A stretch of 64,000 bases of DNA from Flavobacterium sp. KACC 22761 (GTDB lineage: Bacteria; Bacteroidota; Bacteroidia; Flavobacteriales; Flavobacteriaceae): NCBI RefSeq assembly GCF_034058155.1, contig NZ_CP139148.1, forward strand, positions 868,001-932,000, in the 5' to 3' direction. Positions 1 to 9,318 of the stretch are shown piece after piece (the first letter of the stretch is position 1; each line of letters opens with the position of its first letter). The notes under the pieces are model-generated. The model made no database searches, was not told the origin of the DNA, and was given only the letters and a program-made list of their open reading frames with translations. The position numbers and the translations under genes are program-made.

Positions 1-478
1 AAACAGCACTATCCTTAATTTTATTTATAATCGCATATCTAGATGGAATATATGAAATATTAAAGTCCTTATCTCCGTATTCTCTAATATGCCATACATG
101 GGGCTTTTTTATTTTTTTTGACAAGTGATAACCAAAAGATAAAACTGAAGTATTAGTATAAACTAAATCAGGAAGAAATCTTTGTGCAATCAAAAGCAAT
201 TTTTTATCAAATTCCCTTTTACTTCTATAGTAGTTTATTGTTAACTTTAAATGATTTCGAAGTGAAGAGTAATTAAAATACCCGCATCTTGGCAGGTTTA
301 ATATCTCATAATTTAATTGGATTCTATTTAATTCATCAACCATCATTCCATTGTCTGGAACAATTACTAAAAATTCATATCTTGCTTTTAGTCCTTCTAA
401 AATAGTAATTAAAGAATGAGATGCTCCATTTAAATATTGCTCATGGGCTATTACTAATATTCTAGGATTATTGATCAT
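1..478 (-). CDS. Glycosyltransferase family 4-like, N-terminal part (cut by window edge)
   Basis: The minus-strand frame opens with an ATG at 478 and stays open to base 1, giving about 159 residues. The start MINNPRILVIAHEQ, a small-residue loop (NGASHSL) and a later NTSVL...VWHIRE stretch fit the N-terminal Rossmann half of GT-B glycosyltransferases that use nucleotide sugars at the cytoplasmic membrane. The C-terminal donor-binding half lies outside the window, so donor and acceptor cannot be judged. Its ATG overlaps the stop codon of the upstream acetyltransferase gene by 4 bases (ATGA), which suggests translational coupling in the polysaccharide operon. The family call is by sequence feel only. 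Confidence 0.72.
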   Translation of the reverse strand, partial: MINNPRILVIAHEQYLNGASHSLITILEGLKARYEFLVIVPDNGMMVDELNRIQLNYEILNLPRCGYFNYSSLRNHLKLTINYYRSKREFDKKLLLIAQRFLPDLVYTNTSVLSFGYHLSKKIKKPHVWHIREYGDKDFNISYIPSRYAIINKIKDSAV

Positions 479-1182
479 TTCAAATTTTGCAATTTTTCCA
501 TTGTTAAATCTCCATAAAACAAATCTTTGTTTTTTTTAATTTTTTCTATTTCCCAATCCCACCATTTAATTTCCAATAACTCTTTAATAATTTCATCAGA
601 AAATCTATATTTCAAAACCTTAGCTGGTGTTCCGCCAACTATCGCATAGGGAGGTATGTTGCTTGTCACCACTGCGTTTGCGGCAACTACAGCTCCATCT
701 CCAATTTTTACTCCGGTCAATATTGTTGAACCAGTTCCAATCCAAACGTCATTTCCTATTTCAATAGCTCCTTTAGAAACAGCATCTGAACCATATTTGT
801 CATTAAAAACTCTATATTTAATAAAATAAGTTGTTACGCAATTAATATCGTGATTATGCTCCTGTATATTAGTACCTCTTGCAATAGAACAAAAATTTCC
901 AATTTTAATTGGATATTCTAAAGAATAGAATTCTGTACTAGGACCATTAATTGTAGTATTTGTACCTATAGATATAGTACCATCAAAAAGCACTTTATTA
1001 AGCAAACTTCTTGCTCCAACATTTACTCTTCCTCTTAATTCTGAAAATTGGACTTTTGCATTTTCATCTATTAATTCCAGGCATTGAACTTTTGAATCAA
1101 TTACATTTTCAACTTTCCTTTTTGTTTGCCCGACAATTAAATTTTTCTTTAATTTTCTATATAAGCGCCTAACTAATTTCAT
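475..1182 (-). CDS. Hexapeptide-repeat O-acetyltransferase, CatB/Vat-like
   Basis: This 235-residue protein has a left-handed beta-helix built from hexapeptide repeats (IGNDVWIGTGSTILTGVKIG, then AVVAANAVVTSNIPP) and ends with the usual IVGGTPAKVLKYRF cap of sugar or xenobiotic acetyltransferases. A His in the EHNHD loop is the likely catalytic base, and acetyl-CoA would be the donor. Its place in a polysaccharide locus suggests O- or N-acetylation of a glycan or nucleotide sugar rather than drug resistance. The gene directly abuts the 462-codon gene upstream and overlaps the partial glycosyltransferase downstream. About the first 60 residues are basic and not part of the helix. Confidence 0.82.
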   Translation of the reverse strand: MKLVRRLYRKLKKNLIVGQTKRKVENVIDSKVQCLELIDENAKVQFSELRGRVNVGARSLLNKVLFDGTISIGTNTTINGPSTEFYSLEYPIKIGNFCSIARGTNIQEHNHDINCVTTYFIKYRVFNDKYGSDAVSKGAIEIGNDVWIGTGSTILTGVKIGDGAVVAANAVVTSNIPPYAIVGGTPAKVLKYRFSDEIIKELLEIKWWDWEIEKIKKNKDLFYGDLTMEKLQNLK

Positions 1183-2571
1183 CTAAACAAAGTTTTCTTT
1201 AATCAATTGACAAATATCCTTTTTCTCTTCTTTTGAATTTGATTTGCACTTTATTTTTTGTTCAAATATAAAATCTAAATCATCTTGGTCATTTATAAAT
1301 AAATATTTTTTTGCTTTGATTTCATTTTCATAAGCCAAATAACCTTTCTCACCATAAATAATATTTGTCACGTCAAAATATTCCGCTTCGATTGCAGAAC
1401 CAGAAAAATTAGTTAAGTGATAATCAGCAAAACTAAAAAGCTCGTAAAGGGTTAATGAATTAGCCTTATCTATTTCTATTTGTTTGTTATATTTTAATTT
1501 AAGCATTTCGCATATTTTCTTATCTTGAGAATAACGAGGATGCAATCTTAAATACAATACTACATTAGCATGTTTTTCTAAACAATTAATTATATAATCA
1601 GGTAATCCTGTGCCTTGCAACGTAACAAGTACCTTAATATACGAGTCTGTCTTTATGGTTTTTATTTTTTTAGATGATTCTAAAGAAAGATTTCCTCCAA
1701 TTAAATACTCTATATTTTTTATGCTTTGAAATTGTTTTTCTAAATATTCAGCATCACTCTGTCTCCATGTCCAAATTTTTGAAGGGAAAAAATCTTTTCC
1801 ACTTTCACTCATTCCTTTCCAGCTGCTATATGCAAAATGATTTGAAGTCACTTGACTGTGCTGATACTCTATTGTCACAATATTTAACTGATTTGCTGCT
1901 CTAATAATGCTCATCATAGTATTGTTATAATAACAATATAGCAGAATATTCTTTACATTACTTTTTTTTAAGATATTAAAATATGCAAAGTACTCAGTTT
2001 GATTAATAATAATATTTTGTACTAAGTGGTTGTAAAGCTTAAAGTCTTTTCCGTATTGTTGAATTAAAAAATCACAAAATTGCTTTAACTTAAATTTGAT
2101 TTCAGAATTATTATTAAACTCATTTTTAACCTGTTCTAAATAAACTTTTTTCAAATTTTTGATATTAAAACCTAAAAAGAAATCTTCCTTTTTATAATCA
2201 AAAAGACAGTAATTGATATTTAACTTTTCAAAATAATCTATAAATGGATCTGTGTACGGATTAATAAGAGTTTCCGAATTAGGCGCAAAGTTAATTTTGT
2301 TATCAGAATCAGTAACAATTATGTTTTTAGCTGACTCATTTCTTTTAAAAGCTTCTCGATAAAATTTTAGACGATCTCTTAAAGTTAATTTAATTGAAAC
2401 TTCAGAGAAACACTTTGTGTTATCATTTAATTTAAATATACCGCTATTTTTTAAGTGAAGTTGATATGCGACCTGGATTTTTATCAATGGCCACCAATTA
2501 ATATCATAAAATAAAAATTCATGATCTTCAAACTCTTTAATAAAATTTTCATGATTTAACATAAATCTCAA
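1183..2571 (-). CDS. Uncharacterised GT-B-like surface polysaccharide protein
   Basis: I do not recognise this 462-residue protein as a named family. The middle carries IVTIEYQHSQ followed by a tryptophan-rich segment (KIWTWRQSD), then VLVTLQGTG, LYLRLHPR and a late FSGSAIEAEYFDV. Order and spacing resemble the C-terminal half of GT-B or capsule-synthesis proteins, where His and Glu residues bind the nucleotide-sugar phosphate. No signal peptide or membrane helix is evident, so a cytoplasmic enzyme is likely. An alternative start lies three codons in (MLNHENF, at 2562). It sits downstream of the ABC exporter pair, so modification or chain assembly of the ABC-exported glycan is a reasonable but unproven role. 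Confidence 0.6.
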   Translation of the reverse strand: MRFMLNHENFIKEFEDHEFLFYDINWWPLIKIQVAYQLHLKNSGIFKLNDNTKCFSEVSIKLTLRDRLKFYREAFKRNESAKNIIVTDSDNKINFAPNSETLINPYTDPFIDYFEKLNINYCLFDYKKEDFFLGFNIKNLKKVYLEQVKNEFNNNSEIKFKLKQFCDFLIQQYGKDFKLYNHLVQNIIINQTEYFAYFNILKKSNVKNILLYCYYNNTMMSIIRAANQLNIVTIEYQHSQVTSNHFAYSSWKGMSESGKDFFPSKIWTWRQSDAEYLEKQFQSIKNIEYLIGGNLSLESSKKIKTIKTDSYIKVLVTLQGTGLPDYIINCLEKHANVVLYLRLHPRYSQDKKICEMLKLKYNKQIEIDKANSLTLYELFSFADYHLTNFSGSAIEAEYFDVTNIIYGEKGYLAYENEIKAKKYLFINDQDDLDFIFEQKIKCKSNSKEEKKDICQLIKENFV

Positions 2572-2676
2572 TACAAGCTATAAATCTTTACTAAACACTG
2601 CTTCCAAAATATTAGGGTTTATCTCGCTATTTGGTTCTACTTGATACAACATTAACCATTTTAGATCTACATAAAA

Positions 2677-3879
2677 TTAAACCCATTCACTTGGCAATAA
2701 AAAATCGGCGCCAATTGAAATGGTTGGTTTCACAATAAAATGACCAATATTGCTTTGTCTTAATACTTTTTTATTTGTATCTAGATTTATTACATGCAAA
2801 TGAATACTATATTTTCCGTACTTTAAATATAAACCTTTAACAAGTAGGTTCACTTTAAGTTTTCCATTAATCACTTTCCCAACAAAATTTACTGTATCTG
2901 AATCAACTTCTGCCAAAAGCTTGTATTCAATATTAAAAAAACCGAACCTAAATTTTAAATTTTCAATATCCTTATCAGCTTCTATTTCAAACTCTATTTT
3001 CAAATCCTCTCCATTTCTAATAGAAGTTTCTATAACTTTTTCTGAATTTTCTATGAAATTAAATACTTTTAATTTTACACTTCCATCTCCAATTAATTGC
3101 TCATCACTTGTTTGAAACTTAAAAAAATACTTTTCTACTACCTCCCCAACATTTTTACTATAAAAATCCAATCTCCCATGCTCTAGTAGCATTGCTTCAT
3201 TACAAATTGTAGTAACTTGAGCCATTGAATGGGACACAAATATAACGGCAGAACTTGCTAATAATTCCGTAATTCTGTTCATGCATTTTACCCTAAAACC
3301 TAAATCACCAACCGCTAATACCTCATCAATAATCAACACATCTGGTTCCGTCTGTGCCGCCACAGCAAAACCCAAGCGTACTTTCATTCCGCTACTGTAA
3401 TTTTGCACAGGCATATCAATAAATTCTCTTATCTCAGCAAAATCAATAATTTCTTCAACTTTTAAATCAATTTCATTTCTTGAAAAACCTAAAACAGCAC
3501 CACTATTATATATGTTTTCTCTTCCTGTTAAGATGGGGTTAAAGCCAGCACCTAATTCAATTAAGGCACAAACCCTTCCTTTCATTGTAACCTTTCCTTC
3601 ATCAGGATTAATTAATCCATTTAATATCTTCAACAAGGTTGATTTTCCTGCCCCATTATGGCCAATTAATCCTAGACATTCGCCTCGGCGTAATTCAAAA
3701 TTAATGTCTTTTACCGCCCAAAATTCTTTCGGTCGCAATTCTTGAATATTATCATCTTTATTCCCAAGTACATTGTTACATAAATCTTTTACACCATACC
3801 AAAGACTGGTTTTTAGATCTTTGCAAAACTTTTTAGAAAGATTTTCTACTTTTACTAATACTTCTTTCTCTTTCATCAT
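2677..3879 (-). CDS. wzt: ABC polysaccharide exporter ATP-binding protein with C-terminal glycan-binding domain (Wzt)
   Basis: The 400-residue protein has a complete ABC domain: Walker A GHNGAGKST at residues 73-81, signature YSSGMK at 161-166, Walker B VLIIDEVLA at 181-189 and the H-loop SHS at 216-218. About 150 further residues form a beta-rich extension like the Wzt C-terminal domain that recognises the capped end of an O-polysaccharide. It would power transport of undecaprenyl-linked glycan across the inner membrane with the Wzm permease encoded just upstream. The wzm stop and this ATG overlap by one base (TAATG), so the two are coupled. A 105-base gap with no clear element follows. Confidence 0.92.
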   Translation of the reverse strand: MMKEKEVLVKVENLSKKFCKDLKTSLWYGVKDLCNNVLGNKDDNIQELRPKEFWAVKDINFELRRGECLGLIGHNGAGKSTLLKILNGLINPDEGKVTMKGRVCALIELGAGFNPILTGRENIYNSGAVLGFSRNEIDLKVEEIIDFAEIREFIDMPVQNYSSGMKVRLGFAVAAQTEPDVLIIDEVLAVGDLGFRVKCMNRITELLASSAVIFVSHSMAQVTTICNEAMLLEHGRLDFYSKNVGEVVEKYFFKFQTSDEQLIGDGSVKLKVFNFIENSEKVIETSIRNGEDLKIEFEIEADKDIENLKFRFGFFNIEYKLLAEVDSDTVNFVGKVINGKLKVNLLVKGLYLKYGKYSIHLHVINLDTNKKVLRQSNIGHFIVKPTISIGADFLLPSEWV

Positions 3880-4724
3880 TAAGCACTCATACGTTCAACA
3901 ATAATTGGAATAGAAATCCTGTAAAAAACTAATCCTATAAAAAACAAAGGGATACAAACAGCAAACACTCCAAAATAATACAAAAGGTATTCTATTTGCT
4001 GGCCAAACAATAAATTTTTAGTTGTTAACAGCAATGGCGTTAAAGGATTGGCTTCCATCAGTATTTTTAACAATCCGGTTTTAGGAATTACATATACTAC
4101 GGGGGTAGCATACATTAAGAAACTTAATCCCATACTAATTATTTTCCCCACATCATTATAAAGCATTCCTAAAGGAGTAATAAATAAACCGATGGTAGTT
4201 CCAAAAAAAACAATTCCTATAAAAGCGAGCGGAAATAATAAAATAGAAACATGAAAACCTACACCATAAACAATTAAAAAAACTAGTAATAAGAGTATTT
4301 TTACAAAGCTATTTGAGATCAATTTATAAACACCAGATAAAATTAAAGCTTCTTTTGGAAAATTAATTTTTGTAATAATACTTCGTGCTCCATTGGTGTT
4401 TGTCATTGGTGCATTAATAGATTCTATAACTATTGACCACAATAATGTACCGGCAAAAACAAAAACAGGATAAGGAACACCTGTATCTGATAATTTTACC
4501 GTTCCTGATTTGCTCAAAATAATCCAAATTAATGCTGTTGATAATGGTGTAATAAACGCCCAAAGAATACCTAAAAAAGATTGACGATATTGTGCTTTAA
4601 TATCACGGATAGCCAATTGTTTTGCTAAAAAACGAGAATTGTACATATCACTAAGACTTTCTCGTAGAAGTTTACCAAGTTTTTTATTATTTGCTTTTTG
4701 ATAAACAGTCGTTTTTAATTCCAT
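3879..4724 (-). CDS. wzm: ABC-2 type polysaccharide exporter permease (Wzm)
   Basis: This 281-residue membrane protein has about six hydrophobic segments and the family landmark FLAKQLAIRDIKAQYRQS, followed by FLGILWAFITPLS, near the N-terminus. This is typical of the O-antigen/teichoic-acid ABC-2 permeases such as Wzm and TagG. It forms the channel for undecaprenyl-diphosphate-linked polysaccharide and pairs with the ATPase encoded immediately downstream. It is the first gene after an intrinsic terminator (4883-4909) and so should begin a separate transcript, although I see no consensus -7 element in the 158 bases between terminator and start. Confidence 0.92.
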   Translation of the reverse strand: MELKTTVYQKANNKKLGKLLRESLSDMYNSRFLAKQLAIRDIKAQYRQSFLGILWAFITPLSTALIWIILSKSGTVKLSDTGVPYPVFVFAGTLLWSIVIESINAPMTNTNGARSIITKINFPKEALILSGVYKLISNSFVKILLLLVFLIVYGVGFHVSILLFPLAFIGIVFFGTTIGLFITPLGMLYNDVGKIISMGLSFLMYATPVVYVIPKTGLLKILMEANPLTPLLLTTKNLLFGQQIEYLLYYFGVFAVCIPLFFIGLVFYRISIPIIVERMSA

Positions 4725-4882
4725 TTTTGTTATTTCGAAGAATGTTTTAAATTTTGTTCAATATTAGATAAAATGTTTTCATTGTAAAATATAAATGAAT
4801 CTTTTTTTAGCATTCAATTCAAAAAAAGACTTCTTGATTATTTAACAAGATTTTTAGTAGTTAACAAAATCATTAAAATGCA

Positions 4883-4909
4883 AAAAGGTGTTTTTAAAAA
4901 ACACCTTTT
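4883..4909 (-). terminator. Intrinsic terminator after the WbpM-like gene
   Basis: An inverted repeat centred on AAGGTGTTTTT/AAAAACACCTT is followed on the minus strand by a short T-rich tail. It lies 38 bases past the stop of the dehydratase gene at 4947. The rest of the 4725-4946 spacer is AT-rich and shows nothing else I can support. Confidence 0.7.
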
Positions 4910-4946
4910 ATATCATTTAAATTAAAACTCAGTTTATTTTGAGGAA

Positions 4947-6920
4947 TTATTTATCCAAAACTTCAAAAGCAGAATTCATACTTTTAAATTCTGGAACAAT
5001 CTTTTTCATTTTTGCTACAATATCATCATTATCATAAAAATCTGCAATTCCAATGAGTTCATCTATATCGGTATGCAGGTTTTCATACTCATCTTGAATT
5101 TCTTGCGCAATCATAATTTTATTATGGTAGGTTGGCAACGTTTTGGAAGTATCATTTAATAATTCTTCATAAAGTTTTTCACCTGGACGTAAACCAACAA
5201 TTTTTATTTTAATTTCCTTATCCGGAATAAAACCAGCTAATTTGATCATTTTTTTAGCCAAATCTATAATTCTAACTGGCTTACCCATATCAAAAATATA
5301 AATTTCGCCTCCGTTACCCATTGCTCCTGCTTCAAGAACCAATTGACAGGCCTCAGGAATGGTCATAAAATAACGGATAATATCTTGATGTGTTATTGTT
5401 ACAGGCCCACCTTCAGCAATTTGTTTAGTAAACAATGGAACTACAGAACCATTCGACCCCAATACATTTCCAAAACGAGTTGTTATGAATTTTGTAACAG
5501 CTTCATTATTTTCCCTCTGATTTTTCAAAAATAAGGATTGAACATATTTTTCTGCAATTCGCTTGCTTGCGCCCATAACATTACTAGGATTCACAGCTTT
5601 GTCTGTAGAAACCATAACAAATTTTTTGACATGGTATTTACATGCTAAGTCTGCCAAATTCTTTGTTCCTTTAATATTTGTCAAAATAGCTTGTGACGGA
5701 TTTTCTTCCATCAAAGGAACATGTTTATAAGCAGCTGCGTGAAAAACAACATGAGGGTTATAGTTTTTGAAAACCTTTTCTAGAGCTTTTTTACTTTTGA
5801 CATCGGCAATCACAGCCACTATTTTAGACTCAGAATTCATTGCGTAAGTCTCTAAGCATAAATTATGCAAAGGAGTTTCAGCATGATCTAAAATAATGAC
5901 AACTTTAGGATTGAAACCAAGAACTTGCCTCACAATTTCGCTGCCTATAGATCCAGCTGCACCTGTAATAAGAATTGTTTTGTCTTTTAATTGTTTAGAG
6001 ATAGATTTACTATCTAAAACAATAGGCTTCCTTTCCAGTAAATCTTCAATCTGTATATTTTTAACTTTTTGAGAAATTTCCTTTTGATTTTCCCAGTCTG
6101 AAATAAGCGGAACGGTATAGACTCTATAATTAAATTCCAAACATTGGTCAACTATGATTAATTGCTCGTCTTTAGACAAACTTTTATCAGCAATAATAAC
6201 TCCTTCTGCTGCCACAGAACGCATTAATGCCGGTAATTTTTTGCGAAGGATCAAAATTGGCAAATCGAGCATTCTTTTGGATGCATTTTGATTGTTTTTA
6301 TCAACAAAGCCAACAATTTTAAAACGTGAAGGTGTTTCAAACTTTAATGCATTGGCTACAGAAATCGCATTCGCGTCTGTACCATAAATCACGGTTCTAA
6401 TCAATTTTGTGTTTGCCTTTTCTGAAAAATACAATTCGAAGGTTTGTTTTACAATCACGCGATACAAAAACAATCCACAAAATGACAAAACCAAATTGAT
6501 AAAAAGTGCTGTATTCAAAAAAGCTTTATGTCCTGTGTATAGCTCAAAAACTAAATTGAAAAACAAAAAGAAGACCAAAACCGACATTTGGGAAAACAAC
6601 AGCTTTATTGCATCGATATATGATGAATGCCTTATAATTCCAGAATAGGTCCTAAATAGCCAAAAGAAAAATATATTAATAACTATAAGACTAGAAACAA
6701 AATAAAAATCATGCGGAGTAATAATATACCCTAATGCTGTTCCTTCAAACAACATATAAGTAAAAGTAAATGAAAAGATCAAAACCATTACATCTATGGC
6801 GACAATAATCCACCTAGGCAAATAACTAAGATTATTAATATGTGCTCTTAGATTTCTAGGTGATAGCGAATTATGTAGCACATCGGCTATTTTAGACTCT
6901 TTATCGGTATTCAATTTCAA
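4947..6920 (-). CDS. Membrane-bound UDP-HexNAc 4,6-dehydratase, WbpM/PglF/CapD-like
   Basis: The 657-residue enzyme has four N-terminal membrane helices (about residues 36-58, 73-90, 110-128, 137-155), a Rossmann-like linker domain and a C-terminal extended SDR domain with GAAGSIGSEI at 320-329 and STDKAVNP at 438-445. The usual catalytic Tyr is replaced by Met449 with Lys453 retained, as is normal for the long WbpM/PglF class. Such enzymes convert UDP-GlcNAc to UDP-4-keto-6-deoxy-GlcNAc, the precursor of QuiNAc, FucNAc or bacillosamine. The aminotransferase at 9319 could act on that product. It has a candidate -7 element upstream and its own terminator. Confidence 0.9.
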   Translation of the reverse strand: MKLNTDKESKIADVLHNSLSPRNLRAHINNLSYLPRWIIVAIDVMVLIFSFTFTYMLFEGTALGYIITPHDFYFVSSLIVINIFFFWLFRTYSGIIRHSSYIDAIKLLFSQMSVLVFFLFFNLVFELYTGHKAFLNTALFINLVLSFCGLFLYRVIVKQTFELYFSEKANTKLIRTVIYGTDANAISVANALKFETPSRFKIVGFVDKNNQNASKRMLDLPILILRKKLPALMRSVAAEGVIIADKSLSKDEQLIIVDQCLEFNYRVYTVPLISDWENQKEISQKVKNIQIEDLLERKPIVLDSKSISKQLKDKTILITGAAGSIGSEIVRQVLGFNPKVVIILDHAETPLHNLCLETYAMNSESKIVAVIADVKSKKALEKVFKNYNPHVVFHAAAYKHVPLMEENPSQAILTNIKGTKNLADLACKYHVKKFVMVSTDKAVNPSNVMGASKRIAEKYVQSLFLKNQRENNEAVTKFITTRFGNVLGSNGSVVPLFTKQIAEGGPVTITHQDIIRYFMTIPEACQLVLEAGAMGNGGEIYIFDMGKPVRIIDLAKKMIKLAGFIPDKEIKIKIVGLRPGEKLYEELLNDTSKTLPTYHNKIMIAQEIQDEYENLHTDIDELIGIADFYDNDDIVAKMKKIVPEFKSMNSAFEVLDK

Positions 6921-6952
6921 TGATTTTGATTCTGCAAATTTTGTAGGTCTTA

Positions 6953-6960
6953 CAAAAATA
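6953..6960 (-). promoter_or_regulatory. Candidate -7 element before the WbpM-like gene
   Basis: The minus strand reads TATTTTTG here, matching TAnnTTTG, about 33 bases upstream of the ATG at 6920. No TTTG-like -33 box is seen at the expected 20-base spacing, so support is partial. Confidence 0.35.
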
Positions 6961-6998
6961 CAAATTAAACGGTTTAAAAAGTTATTTCTACAGGTAAA

Positions 6999-7883
6999 TT
7001 AAAATTTAATTCCTTTTTTCTTTTGTTTTAGAAATTCGATTAAGTATGTCCCGTAACCAGATTTCACTAATGGCAAGGCAACTTCCTCTAGTTGAGCATC
7101 ATTAATAAAGCCTTGTCTCCAAGCAATCTCCTCAATACAACCCACTTTCAGTCCTTGTCTTTCTTCTAGAACTTGCACAAATTGCCCTGCTTGCATTAAG
7201 CTATTAAAAGTTCCGGTATCCAACCAAGCAGTGCCTCTGCTTAGAATGCCAACTTTTAGCTTTCCATTTTCCAAATATACTTTATTGACATCTGTAATTT
7301 CATATTCTCCACGAGCACTTGGCTTAATATTTTTTGCAATTTCTACAACTGAATTATCGTAAAAATAAAGTCCAGGAACAGCATAATTTGATTTAGGTTC
7401 TATAGGTTTTTCTTCAATAGAAACAGCATTTTTATTTTCATCAAATTCTACAACTCCATATCGTTCAGGATCGGAAACATGGTATGCAAAAACGACACCA
7501 CCATCTGGATCAGCATTGTCTCTCAATAATTGTTGCATATTTGTTCCGAAGAAAATATTATCCCCAAGAACTAAAGCTACTTTATCATTGCCAATAAACT
7601 CTTCACCTATAACGAAAGCCTGAGCTAAACCATTTGGATTTGGTTGCTCAGCGTAACTGAATTTACAGCCAATTGCGCTTCCATCTCCTAAAAGTTTTTT
7701 AAAATGTGGTAAATCATGAGGTGTTGAAATAATTAAGATTTCGTTAATTCCAGCCATCATCAAAGTTGATAACGGATAGTAAATCATAGGTTTATCATAC
7801 ACCGGCATTAATTGCTTACTCACTGCCAATGTCAAGGGATGCAATCTTGTACCAGAACCTCCTGCTAGTATAATTCCTTTCAT
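6999..7883 (-). CDS. rfbA: Glucose-1-phosphate thymidylyltransferase
   Basis: RmlA joins glucose-1-phosphate and dTTP to give dTDP-glucose, the first step to dTDP-L-rhamnose. The 294-residue length is standard, with the nucleotidyltransferase signature GGSGTRLHP at residues 8-16, followed by [17 protein letters not shown] and later [12 protein letters not shown] and WLDTGT blocks that are characteristic of this enzyme. It is the last of a compact rfbC-rfbD-rfbA run, while rfbB lies 22 kb upstream in the same locus. It is separated from rfbD by 28 bases and from the following dehydratase gene by 78 bases. Confidence 0.97.
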   Translation of the reverse strand: MKGIILAGGSGTRLHPLTLAVSKQLMPVYDKPMIYYPLSTLMMAGINEILIISTPHDLPHFKKLLGDGSAIGCKFSYAEQPNPNGLAQAFVIGEEFIGNDKVALVLGDNIFFGTNMQQLLRDNADPDGGVVFAYHVSDPERYGVVEFDENKNAVSIEEKPIEPKSNYAVPGLYFYDNSVVEIAKNIKPSARGEYEITDVNKVYLENGKLKVGILSRGTAWLDTGTFNSLMQAGQFVQVLEERQGLKVGCIEEIAWRQGFINDAQLEEVALPLVKSGYGTYLIEFLKQKKKGIKF

Positions 7884-7911
7884 ACTTTTTTTATTTTTTA
7901 TAACCTAAAAC

Positions 7912-8757
7912 TTAGTTAAACATTATTTTTAAACTCTCTTTATAATTAGGAATATACAAATTATAAATTTCTTTTATTTTCTTCTTATCTAATAGTGAAA
8001 ACTCTGGGCGCTTAGCCGGAGTAGGATATGATGCTGATGGAATTCCACCAACGTTGCATTCATATTGCCCGAATTCCTTTATGCTCAACGCAAAATCATA
8101 CCAACTTATTTCACCTTCATTTGAATAATTATAAATTCCGGGCATCCAATTTGAAGACTCGAGAATAGAAATCATCGCTTGCGCTAAATCGGCCGCGTAA
8201 GTTGGTGAGCCAATCTGATCATTGACAACATTAATTGAATCTCTTTCTTGCATTAATCGCTGCATAGTTTTAACAAAATTATTTCCAAATTTGCTATATA
8301 CCCATGAAGTCCTAATGATAATCGAATCAGGATTTTCTTTTAGGCAGGAAACTTCACCGGCTAATTTACTTTCTCCATATACATTTATCGGATTTGTTTG
8401 AGCTTCCTCAGTTAATGCTACAGAAGAAGTTCCATCAAAAACATAGTCTGTTGAAACATGTATCAACTTGGCTTTATTTTCAAAAGCATACTTGGCAATT
8501 TCTTCTACTGCTAGGTGGTTTACTTTAAATGCAATTTCTTTTTCACTTTCAGCTTTGTCAACTGCTGTATAAGCTCCACAATTGAATATTACATTAGGAT
8601 AAATTTCATTCAATTGCTTTTTAAGCAAATCGATATTATCAAGAGTTATTTTGGTACGATCAGCAAATACCCATTCGTATTGCGAATAATTCTCAGATAA
8701 AACTTTTAGTTCTGAACCTAATTGTCCTGTTGCTCCTGTTACTAAAATTCTTTTCAT
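7912..8757 (-). CDS. rfbD: dTDP-4-dehydrorhamnose reductase
   Basis: RmlD reduces dTDP-4-keto-L-rhamnose to dTDP-L-rhamnose with NAD(P)H in the cytoplasm. The 281-residue SDR has GATGQLGSE at residues 8-16, the STDYVFDG block at 102-109 and the catalytic pair Tyr127/Lys131 in YGESK. Its ATG overlaps the rfbC stop by one base (TAATG), indicating coupled translation. The C-terminal RPEFSLLDKKKI block is typical of RmlD and separates it from other SDR enzymes in this locus. Confidence 0.96.
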   Translation of the reverse strand: MKRILVTGATGQLGSELKVLSENYSQYEWVFADRTKITLDNIDLLKKQLNEIYPNVIFNCGAYTAVDKAESEKEIAFKVNHLAVEEIAKYAFENKAKLIHVSTDYVFDGTSSVALTEEAQTNPINVYGESKLAGEVSCLKENPDSIIIRTSWVYSKFGNNFVKTMQRLMQERDSINVVNDQIGSPTYAADLAQAMISILESSNWMPGIYNYSNEGEISWYDFALSIKEFGQYECNVGGIPSASYPTPAKRPEFSLLDKKKIKEIYNLYIPNYKESLKIMFN

Positions 8758-9305
8758 TAAAACAAACTATTACAATTTTCAATAAAAGGAAGAATTTGAT
8801 CTTTTTCTGAAACTATTGCTTCCTCTAAATTCATTCCCCAATCAATGTTTAGAGATGAATCATCATATTTAATTCCGCCTTCAGAAGCTTTATTATAAAA
8901 CTGATCACATTTGTACATTACAGAAGCAGTCTCACTAATAACTGAAAAACCATGCGCGAATCCTTGTGGAACCAATAATTGCTTTTTATTTTCTGCTGAT
9001 AATAAAATACTGAATGCTTTACCATAAGTAGGAGAATCTTTTCTCAAATCAACAGCAACATCAATAATTTCTCCTTCCAGCACACGAACTAATTTTGTTT
9101 GAGCGAAAGGCGGATTTTGATAATGCAATCCTCTTAAAGTGCCTTTTTTCGAAAAGGATTGATTGTCTTGAACAAAATCAATATTAATTCCCAAATCCTC
9201 AAACTTGGTCTTGCTATATGATTCAAAAAAATAACCCCTTTCGTCTCCAAAAACGGTTGGTTCTACGATTACTAGATCTTTTATAAATGTTTCTTCAATT
9301 TTCAT
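8757..9305 (-). CDS. rfbC: dTDP-4-dehydrorhamnose 3,5-epimerase
   Basis: RmlC is a small cupin that epimerises C3 and C5 of dTDP-4-keto-6-deoxyglucose. The 182-residue length is typical. Visible landmarks are FGDERGYFFESY, the catalytic His61 in LRGLHYQNPP, Lys71, the VPQGFAHGF block (about residues 112-120) and the likely acid Tyr131. It lies between the aminotransferase gene and rfbD, overlapping the latter by one base. Together with rfbA, rfbB and rfbD it completes the dTDP-L-rhamnose pathway in this window. Confidence 0.97.
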   Translation of the reverse strand: MKIEETFIKDLVIVEPTVFGDERGYFFESYSKTKFEDLGINIDFVQDNQSFSKKGTLRGLHYQNPPFAQTKLVRVLEGEIIDVAVDLRKDSPTYGKAFSILLSAENKKQLLVPQGFAHGFSVISETASVMYKCDQFYNKASEGGIKYDDSSLNIDWGMNLEEAIVSEKDQILPFIENCNSLF

Positions 9306-9318
9306 ATTTTATTTTTTC

